Of a DNA stretch of 64,000 bases, positions 43,517 through 52,835 are shown one piece after another. The translations under genes and the position numbers were made by a program. The stretch is from positions 992,001 through 1,056,000 of the forward strand of contig NZ_CP166919.1 of NCBI RefSeq assembly GCF_041379765.1. The letters are read 5' to 3'. The notes below the pieces were generated by a model that was not told the origin of the DNA, did no database searches, and was given only the letters and a program-made list of their open reading frames with translations. The stretch is from Thalassotalea sp. Sam97 (GTDB lineage Bacteria > Pseudomonadota > Gammaproteobacteria > Enterobacterales > Alteromonadaceae). How positions within the stretch are numbered: the first letter of the stretch is position 1; each line of letters starts with the position of its first letter.

Positions 43517-44146
43517 TTACTTATAAGCTTTGTATTCATTAAAGTCGATCAGTTGGTCGTGTCGGTTGAATGTGTAGGTCCGTATGACCTGATTCTCGCC
43601 TGCATACAGGTACATATAGCCACCTTCGACGATATCATCAATATTATTCGGTTTGCCTAAGCAACCTTTCACGACCTCGCTCGATTGACCTAACGTAAAG
43701 GCACTTGCAGAGCCTGGGCAGTCATATGTCGGTTTAATTTCTGTTACGGTTTGTTCAGCCTTTTTAGGAGGGAGATCGGGCTTGCGTTCGATATTTTTTA
43801 GCTGGCTGATAGCAACGTTTGTGCTATCGGTATTGCTTTCTCTAAAGGTGAGCAGGAAGGTCATTGCCCGTTCAGGCGTTTTTACAACCCAAATTTCTCG
43901 CCAAGCTCGTGAGCCAAGCGAGCCCACAGGTTGTTGCGCAATAAATGGCACCAGCTCTGAGTTAGCACTTGTTGTTCCAGTTATTTTCTCTATGCCTGCG
44001 CTTGCCTGAGCAATAAGGCTTTTGCTGGCTAACGTTCCTGGCTCAGCTAAGCTTGGCTCTATTTGTGATATTGGTGGCAGATCTTGGGTGGTTGTACAAC
44101 CACTTAGGAGCAATACTGCGAATGTTAATAGCAAGCCGTATTTCAT
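43517..44146 (-). CDS. Uncharacterised lipoprotein
   Basis: 209 residues. Signal peptide MKYGLLLTFAVLLLSGCTTT with lipobox LSGC (Cys17). The middle (WREIWVVKTPERAMTFLLTFRESN) and the C-terminal third (STYDCPGSASAFTLGQSSEVVKGCLGKPNNIDDIVEGGYMYLYAGENQVIRTYTF region) suggest a BLIP/OmlA-like domain with the pattern LG.S…V…LG.P. Role unknown; probably outer membrane. Confidence 0.75.
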   Translation of the reverse strand: MKYGLLLTFAVLLLSGCTTTQDLPPISQIEPSLAEPGTLASKSLIAQASAGIEKITGTTSANSELVPFIAQQPVGSLGSRAWREIWVVKTPERAMTFLLTFRESNTDSTNVAISQLKNIERKPDLPPKKAEQTVTEIKPTYDCPGSASAFTLGQSSEVVKGCLGKPNNIDDIVEGGYMYLYAGENQVIRTYTFNRHDQLIDFNEYKAYK

Positions 44147-44525
44147 ACACTGTGCCTTTTAAAGAGAAAACGTTAATTTATGAATAAGTAAACTGTGGCT
44201 ATAACTTTAGTGCATTTTTAATAATAGTCATGCATAGCAGAACGATATCAGAATAAGCTTAGGCTTGTTGTCTTCTCCCTATTGTCTTAACGGCTTGCTA
44301 CGAAACTGCTTGCCACTGAAAAAAAGGTCGCAAGCTCAGTGACATAATTGTTACAGTCAGCAATTGTTATGGATGTTTTTTGAGCGACTTGAATGTTCTC
44401 TTTACTATCGCTTACGTTATCTGTAAGTTATTGTTTATAAGATTTTTTATAAACTTTATTGAGTCAGATCAAAATGTTTTATCGGCTTTTTTGACGACTG
44501 CGAAAAACAATAATAAGGGGATATT
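44147..44525. other. Intergenic region before the amidohydrolase gene
   Basis: About 380 bases between divergent genes, holding both promoters. AATAAGGGGATATT before 44526 is a strong ribosome site. Nothing else stands out. Confidence 0.45.
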
Positions 44526-45821
44526 ATGCGTTGTATAGCTCGAACATACCTACTTTCGCTGGCACTATTACCAAGTCTGTCAATTGCTGCTGATTATAAG
44601 ATATTACATGTTGGTGAGTTGCTGGCAGTACCAGGAAAAACAGTACAAAAGCAGCAATCGATCGTTGTAAAAGATAACCAAATTGAACGAATAGAAGCCG
44701 GTTATATTAGCAAGAGTGACGTCGATAAAAACGCAGAGGTAATTGATTTACGCGATAAATTTGTGTTGCCTGGGTTAATGGATATGCATGTGCATATGCA
44801 ATATCAGTTAGGCCCAAACAGCAAATTAGAAACCGTGCTGTTATCTGCTGAGGACATCGCTATGCGTAGCGTACAGTTTGCTGATAAAACCTTGCAAGCA
44901 GGATTTACCCTAGTTCGTGACTTAGGCGCCGATCCCCAGGCGATATATGCGTTACGTGATGCGATAGCAAAGCAGTGGGTTGAGGGTCCTCGTATCGTTG
45001 CTGCTGGCCGGGTCCCTGTTACTGGAGGCCATGCCGATGTTGATGGCATGCGTCACGATTTACTTACAAAATACACCTCTGATACGGTATGTAATGGCCC
45101 TTATGAATGCCGTGCAGCGACACGTAAAGCCATAAAATATGGTGCCGATGTGATTAAAATCACCTCAACAGGTGGTGTCTTATCCGATACCAACACAGGA
45201 ACTGGCGTGCAGATGGCTGATGATGAGCTCAAAGAGATTGTTCGCACGGCACACGCATTAGGCCGTAAAGTGGCCAGTCATGCTCACGCGGCGGCCGGCA
45301 TTAATGCGGCACTGCAAGCTGGCGTTGATTCGATAGAGCACGGTAGCTATGCGGATGCCGATTCGATTCAGTTGTTTAAGCAAACTGGCGCTTATTTAGT
45401 TCCAACATTACTTGCCGGTGATACCGTGGTGCAAATGGCAAAAAATAGCGACTTTATGTCACCTGCGATAAAGGAAAAGGCATTACGGGTTGGTACCGAT
45501 ATGATGAAAAACTTTAGTCGCGCGTACGAAAATGGGGTGAATATAGCCTTTGGCACAGACTCTGGTGTCTCTAGCCATGGCAATAACGCTTATGAAGCCG
45601 TGTTAATGCAACAAGCCGGTATGACACCGATGGATATCATTATATCAGCGACTGTTAATGCCGCGGACTTGGTGGATTTGAGTGATAGCTTAGGAACACT
45701 CGAACCGGGTAAGTTGGCCGATATTATCGCGGTTGATGATAACCCTCTGCAGGATATTAGCATGCTACAACAAGTGAACTTTGTTATGAAAGATGGCCGC
45801 ATCTACAAGTATGTTCGTTAA
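44526..45821 (+). CDS. Exported amidohydrolase (imidazolonepropionase-like/Xaa-Pro dipeptidase-like)
   Basis: 431 residues with a signal peptide (RTYLLSLALLPSLSIAA). Metal-dependent amidohydrolase fold: VLPGLMDMHVHMQYQ (HxH), GADVIKITSTGGV with the likely carboxylated Lys, KVASHAHAAAGI and DSIEHGSY (His ligands), IAFGTDSGVSSHG (Asp). C-terminal SLGTLEPGKLADIIAVDDNPLQDI. Family members hydrolyse peptides or cyclic amides such as prolidase-type substrates in the periplasm; the exact substrate is not clear. AAGGGG supports the start. Confidence 0.9.
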   Translation: MRCIARTYLLSLALLPSLSIAADYKILHVGELLAVPGKTVQKQQSIVVKDNQIERIEAGYISKSDVDKNAEVIDLRDKFVLPGLMDMHVHMQYQLGPNSKLETVLLSAEDIAMRSVQFADKTLQAGFTLVRDLGADPQAIYALRDAIAKQWVEGPRIVAAGRVPVTGGHADVDGMRHDLLTKYTSDTVCNGPYECRAATRKAIKYGADVIKITSTGGVLSDTNTGTGVQMADDELKEIVRTAHALGRKVASHAHAAAGINAALQAGVDSIEHGSYADADSIQLFKQTGAYLVPTLLAGDTVVQMAKNSDFMSPAIKEKALRVGTDMMKNFSRAYENGVNIAFGTDSGVSSHGNNAYEAVLMQQAGMTPMDIIISATVNAADLVDLSDSLGTLEPGKLADIIAVDDNPLQDISMLQQVNFVMKDGRIYKYVR

Positions 45822-46206
45822 ATCACACCACCGTCCAGGACAGCCTTGCTGATTATATCTGCTTATCGCAAGGCATAAAAAACGATCAACAAAGACTTGT
45901 GAGCAAGCTATTTTAGCATCTCTACCCGGCAAGCAAGTCTCGTTGCAATAGAAGGTTAGCCATAAAGGCTAACCTAAACTAAAAACACTTAATCTACTAA
46001 TTTTTCTAGCTTTTAATTGATTTTGCATATATTGTGCGGCCAATTTTGTGACACGTACCGTGAGCAGCTGAATAATGCTTGATAATTCTTGTTATCAATT
46101 TTGTCCTGCGCTGGACGAATGGCGCATTAACTACAACAATTAAACAAACCTTAATAATTAATTTGTGCCCCCTCACTTTTATATTGGCACCCCAACAGGA
46201 GAAATG
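45822..46206. other. Intergenic region with a hairpin near 45954-45974
   Basis: About 385 bases before rimK. GGTTAGCC/GGCTAACC (45954-45974) around ATAAA may end the amidohydrolase transcript, but lacks a T-run on the plus strand. The rest is AT-rich and should hold the rimK promoter. No gene seen. Confidence 0.5.
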
Positions 46207-47112
46207 ATGAAAGTTGCCATTTTATCTCGTAATGCAAATTTATATTCCACTCGACGCTTGAAAGAGGCGGGTGAAAAACTAGGGCATCAAGTGGATATTA
46301 TCGATACCTTGCATTGTTACATGGATATAACCAGTAGTCGCCCTGCTGTGCGTTACTACGGCGAAGAATTACCACTATATGATGCGATTATTCCACGTAT
46401 TGGTGCTTCGATAACCTTTTATGGCACAGCGGTTGTGCGCCAGTTTGAAATGATGGGCACCTTTAGTATTAATGAATCGGTAGCGATCAGTCGTTCTCGC
46501 GATAAATTACGTTCGTTGCAATTACTGTCTCGTAAAGGTATCGGTCTACCGCGAACTGGCTTTGCGAGCCGGCCTGACAATATTAAGGATTTAATCAAGA
46601 ATGTCGGGGGCGCACCCTTGGTGATTAAGTTATTAGAAGGTACACAAGGCATAGGTGTGGTATTAGCTGACACCAACAAAGCAGCCGAGAGCATTATTGA
46701 AGCATTCTTAGGCTTACAAGCCAATATTTTGGTGCAGGAGTTTATTGCTGAAGCTGGAGGCGCGGATATTCGTTGCTTGGTGGTGGGGGGTAAAGTCGTT
46801 GCCGCCATGAAACGTCAAGGCGCAGAGGGAGAGTTTCGTTCGAACTTACATCGAGGTGGCAGTGCGGAAGTGATCAAGCTTAGCAAAGAAGAGCGGGCTA
46901 CCGCCGTCAATGCTGCCAAAGTTATGGGGCTTAACTTTTGTGGTGTCGATTTACTGCGTTCCAATCAGGGCCCAATGGTAATGGAAGTAAACTCATCGCC
47001 AGGCTTAGAAGGTATTGAAACCGCAACAGGGTTAGATGTTGCAACTAAAGTGTTTGACTTTATTGCGAAAAATGCCAAGCCACATGCTAACCGTACGCGC
47101 GGTAAAGGCTAG
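46207..47112 (+). CDS. rimK: RimK family ATP-grasp glutamate ligase
   Basis: 301 residues. In E. coli RimK adds glutamates to the C-terminus of ribosomal protein S6 and makes poly-alpha-glutamate. Motifs: MKVAILSRNANLYSTRRL, IPRIGASITFYGTAVVRQFE, SRDKLRSLQLLSRKGIGLPRTGF, ATP-grasp LVIKLLEGTQGIGVVLAD, VQEFIAEAGGADIRCLVVG, VMEVNSSPGLEGIE. The ATG at 46207 is chosen: AGGAG is 5 bases upstream and E. coli RimK also begins M-K. Longer starts at 46165 and 46204 are less likely. Leads a three-gene cluster. Confidence 0.94.
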   Translation: MKVAILSRNANLYSTRRLKEAGEKLGHQVDIIDTLHCYMDITSSRPAVRYYGEELPLYDAIIPRIGASITFYGTAVVRQFEMMGTFSINESVAISRSRDKLRSLQLLSRKGIGLPRTGFASRPDNIKDLIKNVGGAPLVIKLLEGTQGIGVVLADTNKAAESIIEAFLGLQANILVQEFIAEAGGADIRCLVVGGKVVAAMKRQGAEGEFRSNLHRGGSAEVIKLSKEERATAVNAAKVMGLNFCGVDLLRSNQGPMVMEVNSSPGLEGIETATGLDVATKVFDFIAKNAKPHANRTRGKG

Positions 47113-47213
47113 GTAGCTTAGTCTGGTTGCAAATGGTCAACATGCGCTGCGAGGAGCGTGTTGACTGACTCGGGCTCTAAAAGCTCGCCAATTAATAAAA
47201 CAAGTGAAACAGT

Positions 47214-48248
47214 ATGACGGAATTGACCATAGGTGAATACACCATCATGCCAGGTGAAACGAAAAAAATCGATTTACCTGTTGCTAAGTTGTATACAGAC
47301 TCAGATATTCACATTCCTATTTACATTATTCGATCGAAGCGCAAGGGGCCGACGATTTTTATCAGTGCCGCGGTTCATGGAGATGAGTTAAATGGTATTG
47401 AAACCATCGGTCGGTTAATAACCATGAAGGGCTTTAAAATAACCTCTGGCACACTTATTGCGGTGCCTATGGTCAATGTTTATGGTGTTATTAACCAAAG
47501 TCGCTATATGCCGGACAGGCGCGATTTAAATCGCTGCTTTCCAGGCTCAGCAAAAGGGTCCCTAGCGGGGCGTCTGGCCAATACCTTTTTGACTGAAATT
47601 GTCAGTAAATGTGATTATGGGATTGATTTACACACAGGGGCGATTCATCGCTCTAACTTACCACAAATACGTGCCGATTTGTCGGATCCAGAAACCTTAG
47701 AGATGGCTAAGGCTTTTGCGGTACCGGTTATTTTAAATGCCGATATCCGCGATGGTTCTCTGCGCCAAGCGGCGGTTGCTAATGGCACCAAGGTGCTGCT
47801 TTACGAGGCTGGCGAAGCATTGCGTTTTGATGAGTTTTCAATTCGTGCCGGTATCAAGGGTATTATTAATGTGTTAAGGCATTTGAAAATGATGTCCAAA
47901 CGTCGCTCCCGCAAACAGCAAGAAAATTACTTTATTGCTGATAAGTCGGGCTGGATTCGAGCCAGTGAAAGTGGCATGGTAACGCATCATTTTAAGTTGG
48001 GAGATCATGTAAAAAAAGGCGAGGTATTAGCCTCCATTGGTAGTCCCTATGGCGAATTGCTGGGTAATGTGATCGCCAGCAAAAGTGGGGTGATTATTGG
48101 CAAACAAAACATACCTTTGGTGCAAGAGGGCGAAGCTATGTATCACATCGCCTATTTCCAAGATGACAACGAAGAAATCGCCGAGCAAATTGAAACCATA
48201 GAAGATGAGCTCGTTAATAATGTTGAAGAAACCGAGGAATTACTATGA
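47214..48248 (+). CDS. Succinylglutamate desuccinylase/aspartoacylase (AstE/AspA-like) family protein
   Basis: 344 residues, zinc carboxypeptidase-like. Zinc motif AAVHGDELNGIETIG (HxxE) near residue 55-65, SRYMPDRRDLNRCFPG, GIDLHTG with the third ligand, and a C-terminal beta domain with a biotinyl-like fold (GMVTHHFKLGDHVKKGEVLASIGSPYGE). An acidic tail ends the protein. Placed between rimK and the retropepsin-like gene, it probably trims or transfers acyl-amino acid or glutamyl groups related to RimK products; substrate not known. Overlaps the next gene by four bases. Confidence 0.9.
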   Translation: MTELTIGEYTIMPGETKKIDLPVAKLYTDSDIHIPIYIIRSKRKGPTIFISAAVHGDELNGIETIGRLITMKGFKITSGTLIAVPMVNVYGVINQSRYMPDRRDLNRCFPGSAKGSLAGRLANTFLTEIVSKCDYGIDLHTGAIHRSNLPQIRADLSDPETLEMAKAFAVPVILNADIRDGSLRQAAVANGTKVLLYEAGEALRFDEFSIRAGIKGIINVLRHLKMMSKRRSRKQQENYFIADKSGWIRASESGMVTHHFKLGDHVKKGEVLASIGSPYGELLGNVIASKSGVIIGKQNIPLVQEGEAMYHIAYFQDDNEEIAEQIETIEDELVNNVEETEELL

Positions 48249-48676
48249 GCGATAAAATGATTATTGGCCATATTGAAAACCTTGACTTGCCTGAGTTAGG
48301 GATCACTCAGCTTACCGCTAGGGTTGATACTGGGGCGCAGACATCATCGCTTCATGTCGATAATATCCAGCGCACCCAACAAGATGGCAAACCGGCCATT
48401 TCATTTGATATTCACCCTGAAATTCATAATGTCGATAAAACCAAGCGTTGTACAGCGGTACTCATCGATGTACGTAAAATCAAATCATCAAATGCCCAAG
48501 TTGAGCAACGTTATGTTATCCAAACAAAAGCTATTTTGGCTGGTTATCATTGGGACATTGAAATTACCTTAACCGATCGTTCAGACATGACCTATTTAAT
48601 GTTACTTGGTCGTCAAGCACTACGTGGCCACTTTTTAGTGGATGTCTCAAGCCCATTTATTGTATCGAGCCAATAA
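48245..48676 (+). CDS. RimK-associated retropepsin-like protease (PF05618-type)
   Basis: 143 residues. The motif ARVDTGAQTSSLHV places the catalytic Asp in a DTGA, and LMLLGRQAL is the second conserved stretch, as in aspartic retropepsin-like folds (the family was once named 'ATP-dependent zinc protease'). Starts in ATGA overlap with the AstE-like gene, so coupled. Together with RimK it suggests glutamate-tail addition and removal on a target such as S6. A terminator follows. Confidence 0.85.
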   Translation: MSDKMIIGHIENLDLPELGITQLTARVDTGAQTSSLHVDNIQRTQQDGKPAISFDIHPEIHNVDKTKRCTAVLIDVRKIKSSNAQVEQRYVIQTKAILAGYHWDIEITLTDRSDMTYLMLLGRQALRGHFLVDVSSPFIVSSQ

Positions 48677-48698
48677 TTACTGCCACATTCGCAACAGA

Positions 48699-48724
48699 AC
48701 GAGCAAAGGCCGTTGCTCGTTTTT
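48699..48724 (+). terminator. Terminator after the rimK cluster
   Basis: ACGAGCAA/TTGCTCGT stem followed by TTTT. Confidence 0.9.
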
Positions 48725-48865
48725 GTTATTGACATGTCTTTCTTTCGTTATTTCTTTTGGTAACCGCCTTATAGCGAAATATTTTGCGCAAAGATATTGC
48801 CTTTAAGTGAAATTCGAGGCAATCTTCGGGGTTTTCATTTCTGTCTGCATTTTACGAGAACCATA

Positions 48866-49687
48866 GTGAATATTTCAGTTTTACAGGCAACGCTAAAGCG
48901 TATCGATTCGAGCAAGATGTTTCAGGGCGTTGTGATCTCTGTAATCGTCTTGTCGGCTTTGTTAATTGGTGCACGCACCCATGATTTACCGACCGAGGTA
49001 TTAACCACACTGCTGATAATGGATATGGCAGTAACGGTATTTTTTGCTGCTGAGTTGTTGATTCGTTACGTTGCGATGAACAATGCCAAGCAGTTCTTTC
49101 GTAGCGGTTGGAATATCTTTGATACCTTGATCGTCATCGGTAGTCTTATTCCTGCTGGTGGTAGTGGAGTGCTATTAGCTCGTTTATTACGTGTATTCAG
49201 AGTGCTGCGCCTTGTGTCAATGATTCCAGAGTTACGCTCATTGATTAATGCCCTGATCAAAGCCATCCCAAGAATGGGCTACATTGCTTTGTTGATGTTT
49301 GTCATTTTTTATATTTATGGTGCTATTGGCAGCATCATGTTTGCTGACATTAACGAGTTTTTATGGGGTGATGTAACCGTCGCTTTATTAACCTTGTTCC
49401 GTGTTGCCACCTTTGAAGATTGGACCGACGTAATGTATGAAACTATGGAGGTATATCCTCTAAGTTGGATTTTTTATATCAGTTTTATTTTCTTTACTGC
49501 GTTTATCTTTTTAAACATGATGGTTGGTACCATTTTAGAAGTGATGGGCGAAGAACACGAACTTGAACGTGCTCGTGCGCATGGCGAAAGTAAAGAAGGC
49601 GGAGAGCCTGCAACACGTGCCCAAATTGAGCAGTTACAGCAACAAATTGGCGAGTTAACGGCGTTAATCGCAGAAAAAAATAAATAA
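48866..49687 (+). CDS. Voltage-gated cation channel (BacNav-like) with Asp-rich filter
   Basis: 273 residues from the GTG at 48866; an upstream TTG at 48797 is less likely. Six TM segments. S4 voltage sensor LLARLLRVFRVLRLV carries Arg at every third position. Pore helix and filter: FRVATFEDWTDVM. BacNav channels have TLESWSM-type filters; here Asp replaces Ser and Met positions. Pore-lining S6 is FFTAFIFLNMMVGTILEVM, and the C-terminus is a coiled coil (IEQLQQQIGELTALIAEK) that would assemble the tetramer. Ca2+ or mixed cation passage is inferred from the filter. Confidence 0.88.
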   Translation: MNISVLQATLKRIDSSKMFQGVVISVIVLSALLIGARTHDLPTEVLTTLLIMDMAVTVFFAAELLIRYVAMNNAKQFFRSGWNIFDTLIVIGSLIPAGGSGVLLARLLRVFRVLRLVSMIPELRSLINALIKAIPRMGYIALLMFVIFYIYGAIGSIMFADINEFLWGDVTVALLTLFRVATFEDWTDVMYETMEVYPLSWIFYISFIFFTAFIFLNMMVGTILEVMGEEHELERARAHGESKEGGEPATRAQIEQLQQQIGELTALIAEKNK

Positions 49688-49803
49688 ATATAAGTCGAGA
49701 GGACTAATATTTATTTTAGCATTGCTAACTAGATGCTATCGCTAGCCTACTTGAAGCGAATACCATAACGCTTTAGTCGGCTACATTATCGAAACCAAAT
49801 CTA

Positions 49804-49833
49804 AAAAAGCGTAGCCACTAGTGCGCGCTTTTT
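49804..49833 (+). terminator. Terminator after channel gene
   Basis: AAAAAGCG/CGCTTTTT stem with a 14-base loop, T-run within the right arm. Confidence 0.7.
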
Positions 49834-49856
49834 ATTGAAAATTGAAAGGAAATACT

Positions 49857-51278
49857 TTGTTGAGTGATGTTGTTGGTTTTTTAAATAACCTGCTTTGGGG
49901 GCAGCTGTTAGTGCCTCTGTTGTTACTGGCTGGCTTATGGTTCACTGTGCGTTTGCGCGGGATTCAATTTCGTCACTTTGGTCATATGTTTTCGGTTATG
50001 AAGCATAGCCGTAGCCATGACGGTCATGGAATATCATCTTTTCAAGCCTTATGTACATCACTGGCAGCTCGTGTAGGTACAGGCAACCTAATGGGGGTTG
50101 CCGTAGCGATTTCGTTAGGAGGCCCTGGCGCGGTATTTTGGATGTGGATGATTGCCCTTGTTGGTATGGCTACCGCGTTTGCTGAGTCAACATTAGGCCA
50201 ATTGTATAAAGAAGAAAACCGCCAAGGTAATTATCGCGGTGGGCCGGCTTTTTATATGCTAAAAGGCTTAAAAAGTCCGGTATTAGCTGTGATTTTCTCG
50301 GTGTGTTTATTCATTGGTTATGGTGTGGTTTTTTCTGGACCACAAGCATACTCGATTGCCGAAGCATTTAAGTTTTCTTACGGTATTGAACCTTGGATCA
50401 CCGGTGCGGTGATCACCATTCTCGCAGGTATTATCGTCATGGGCGGGATGAAAAAGATCGCCCGTTTCTCCGAAATGGTGGTGCCTTTTATGGGCGTTAT
50501 TTATTTCATTGTTGCAATCTGGGTTGTGTTTAGCAATCTACAACAAATACCTGGTATTTTGTCTGATATTGTCATGTCGGCATTTGGCTTACAAGAGGCT
50601 GGCGCGGGTATGCTAGGTATGGCGATGATGCAAGGTATTAAGCGAGGTTTATACTCTAATGAAGCGGGTATGGGTTCTGTACCGAACGCGGCAGCGGCTG
50701 CTACGCCTTATCCGCCACATCCGGTATCGCAGGGTTATGTACAAATGTCTGGGGTATTCTTTGACACCATAGTGTTGTGTACCTGTACCGCATTTATCAT
50801 TATGCTCAGTGGCATTGAGTTAGGGCAAACATTTGGTATTCAACTAACCCAACAAGCCATGGAGAACCTAGTGGGTCCTTGGGGCGGTGACTTTATTGCC
50901 CTTGCGATTATGTTTTTTGGCTTTACTTCAATTGTTGCTAACTACGCCTATGCCGAGAACGCGCTGCCATTTATGAAGCTGAATAATAAAATCGGCCGAT
51001 TGTTATTCATAACCGTATTCTTAGGGATGATCTTCTACGCATCCATTGCCACTTTAGGCGAAGTGCTTGGTCTGGCTGACTTAGCAATGGGACTGATGAC
51101 AGTGATTAACATCGTAGCCATATTATTGTTAACGAAAGTATTGGTTACGTTGGCTAAAGATTATAATCGCCACATCGATAAAGGCGAAGTTCCACGCTTT
51201 GTTGCCAGCAAGCAACAAGAGCAGGAGATGAACTTAACCCCTGGTATTTGGAGCGAAGAAAATACCCGCTTACCATAG
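49857..51278 (+). CDS. Alanine/glycine:cation symporter (AGCS family)
   Basis: Sodium- or proton-coupled amino-acid uptake, inner membrane, ~10-11 TM segments, ~473 residues. Signatures: RGIQFRHFGHMFSVM, SSFQALCTSLAARVGTGNLMGVAVAISLGGPGAVFWMW, YRGGPAFYMLKG, GIKRGLYSNEAGMGSVPNAAAAA. AAGGA lies 6-7 bases before a TTG-TTG pair at 49857/49860, which is taken as the start; no ATG is available near. Substrate is likely alanine or glycine. Confidence 0.92.
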   Translation: MLSDVVGFLNNLLWGQLLVPLLLLAGLWFTVRLRGIQFRHFGHMFSVMKHSRSHDGHGISSFQALCTSLAARVGTGNLMGVAVAISLGGPGAVFWMWMIALVGMATAFAESTLGQLYKEENRQGNYRGGPAFYMLKGLKSPVLAVIFSVCLFIGYGVVFSGPQAYSIAEAFKFSYGIEPWITGAVITILAGIIVMGGMKKIARFSEMVVPFMGVIYFIVAIWVVFSNLQQIPGILSDIVMSAFGLQEAGAGMLGMAMMQGIKRGLYSNEAGMGSVPNAAAAATPYPPHPVSQGYVQMSGVFFDTIVLCTCTAFIIMLSGIELGQTFGIQLTQQAMENLVGPWGGDFIALAIMFFGFTSIVANYAYAENALPFMKLNNKIGRLLFITVFLGMIFYASIATLGEVLGLADLAMGLMTVINIVAILLLTKVLVTLAKDYNRHIDKGEVPRFVASKQQEQEMNLTPGIWSEENTRLP

Positions 51279-51488
51279 TCATGATTTGGTATTGTTGCGT
51301 GGTTAGCAGGCGATAATCTTAGCTTTGGCTTGACCAGTCGCACGACGACAGCAGTATTTTAAGGTTGTGCGGTATAGGCTTATACTCATTAATAGCGCCA
51401 TTTTACGGCGCTATTTGTTTCAATATGTGGGCATTTTTGCTATTCTCGCCGACAATTTATTTACCACCTCATTATTATCAGGATAAAC

Positions 51489-52802
51489 ATGAGTTTCGAT
51501 ACCATTGGCTTACCAGAACCGCTATTACAAGCCGTAAAAGAATGTGGCTACAAACAAATGACGCCGATTCAACAACGCGCTATCAGCGCTGTAAGAAGTG
51601 GTCAAGATGTACTTGCGAGTGCGCAAACCGGTACCGGTAAAACGGCGGCATTTTCGTTACCTATTATCGAGCAATTGTTAACGGCGAAACCATCAACTGT
51701 GCCAGTTTTTAAAGCGTTAGTGTTAGCACCAACGCGAGAGCTAGCAAATCAGGTTGCCGAGAATATCAACAATTATTGTAAACACACGCATTTGCAAACT
51801 GTGGTGGTGTTTGGTGGCGTCGGCTCAGCGGGCCAAGAAAAACGTTTACGTGCTGGTGGTGATATTTTAGTGGCAACGCCTGGCCGTTTACTTGAGCATG
51901 TGCAAATGCGCCATGTAAATTTATCGCAAGTAAAACACGTGGTGCTTGATGAAGCCGATCGTATGTTGGATATGGGCTTCTTAGCGGATATCGAAAAATT
52001 GTTTATGCAACTTAAGCATAAGCATCAGACATTACTGTTTTCGGCGACGTTCTCTAATAAAGTGAAGTTGCTTACCAAACAGATATTAGATAACCCGCGT
52101 ATCATTGAAACGGCCAAGCAAAACGCTACCAATGCTAAGGTTAAACACTTTGTTTATCCTGTTGAAGAAACACGTAAAAGTGAAATGCTTGCTGAACTTA
52201 TCGGTGTCAATAACTGGCGCCAAGTGATGGTGTTTGCTGGTACCCGAGAAAGTGCCAACCAAATTGCTAAAGAGTTAAAGCTTGATGGTATTAAAGCGGC
52301 GTTGTGTCATGGTGATATATCACAAGGCTCGCGTAATAAAGCGTTGCAAGACTTTACCGAAGGTAAAGCGCGCGTATTGGTTGCCACTGATGTTGCCGCA
52401 CGGGGCATCGATATCCCAGACTTAGAGTACGTGGTCAATTATCACTTACCGTTCTTGCCAGAAGATTATGTACACCGAATTGGTCGTACGGGGCGAGCGG
52501 GTAAAACAGGTACGGCAATTTCATTATTATCACCAAAAGATAATAAATTTTTGGCTAATATTGAAAAAACAATTGGCCAGAAAATCGTCCAAATTAAATT
52601 ACCTGGTTACGAATTTGATCCGCTTGCTTATCAATCAAACGACGAAGCAACAGCGGCTAAACCTTTAGCTAGGAACCGCCATCAGGCGCAACGCGATAAG
52701 AACCGAGCGATAGCACAAAAGCAAACCGCTAAACCGAAAAAGTCTAGTACCTCTAAAAAAGCGGTTAAACCTAAAAAGCGTAGCCGTTATTCAAGTAAGT
52801 AA
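51489..52802 (+). CDS. DEAD-box ATP-dependent RNA helicase (RhlE-like)
   Basis: 437 residues. Q motif MTPIQQRAI, Walker A AQTGTGKT, PTRELA, GGVGSAGQEKRLRAGGDILVATPGRL, DEADRMLDMGF, FSATF, RVLVATDVAARGIDIPDLEYVVNYHLP, HRIGRTGRAGKTGTAISL. A Lys/Arg-rich tail (KPKKSSTSKKAVKPKKRSRYSSK) gives extra RNA binding. RhlE-type helicases take part in ribosome assembly and cold adaptation. An AGGATAAAC ribosome site precedes the ATG. Confidence 0.93.
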   Translation: MSFDTIGLPEPLLQAVKECGYKQMTPIQQRAISAVRSGQDVLASAQTGTGKTAAFSLPIIEQLLTAKPSTVPVFKALVLAPTRELANQVAENINNYCKHTHLQTVVVFGGVGSAGQEKRLRAGGDILVATPGRLLEHVQMRHVNLSQVKHVVLDEADRMLDMGFLADIEKLFMQLKHKHQTLLFSATFSNKVKLLTKQILDNPRIIETAKQNATNAKVKHFVYPVEETRKSEMLAELIGVNNWRQVMVFAGTRESANQIAKELKLDGIKAALCHGDISQGSRNKALQDFTEGKARVLVATDVAARGIDIPDLEYVVNYHLPFLPEDYVHRIGRTGRAGKTGTAISLLSPKDNKFLANIEKTIGQKIVQIKLPGYEFDPLAYQSNDEATAAKPLARNRHQAQRDKNRAIAQKQTAKPKKSSTSKKAVKPKKRSRYSSK

Positions 52803-52835
52803 TGTGCTTGTAGGGTCAAGACACATAGCTAAAGG

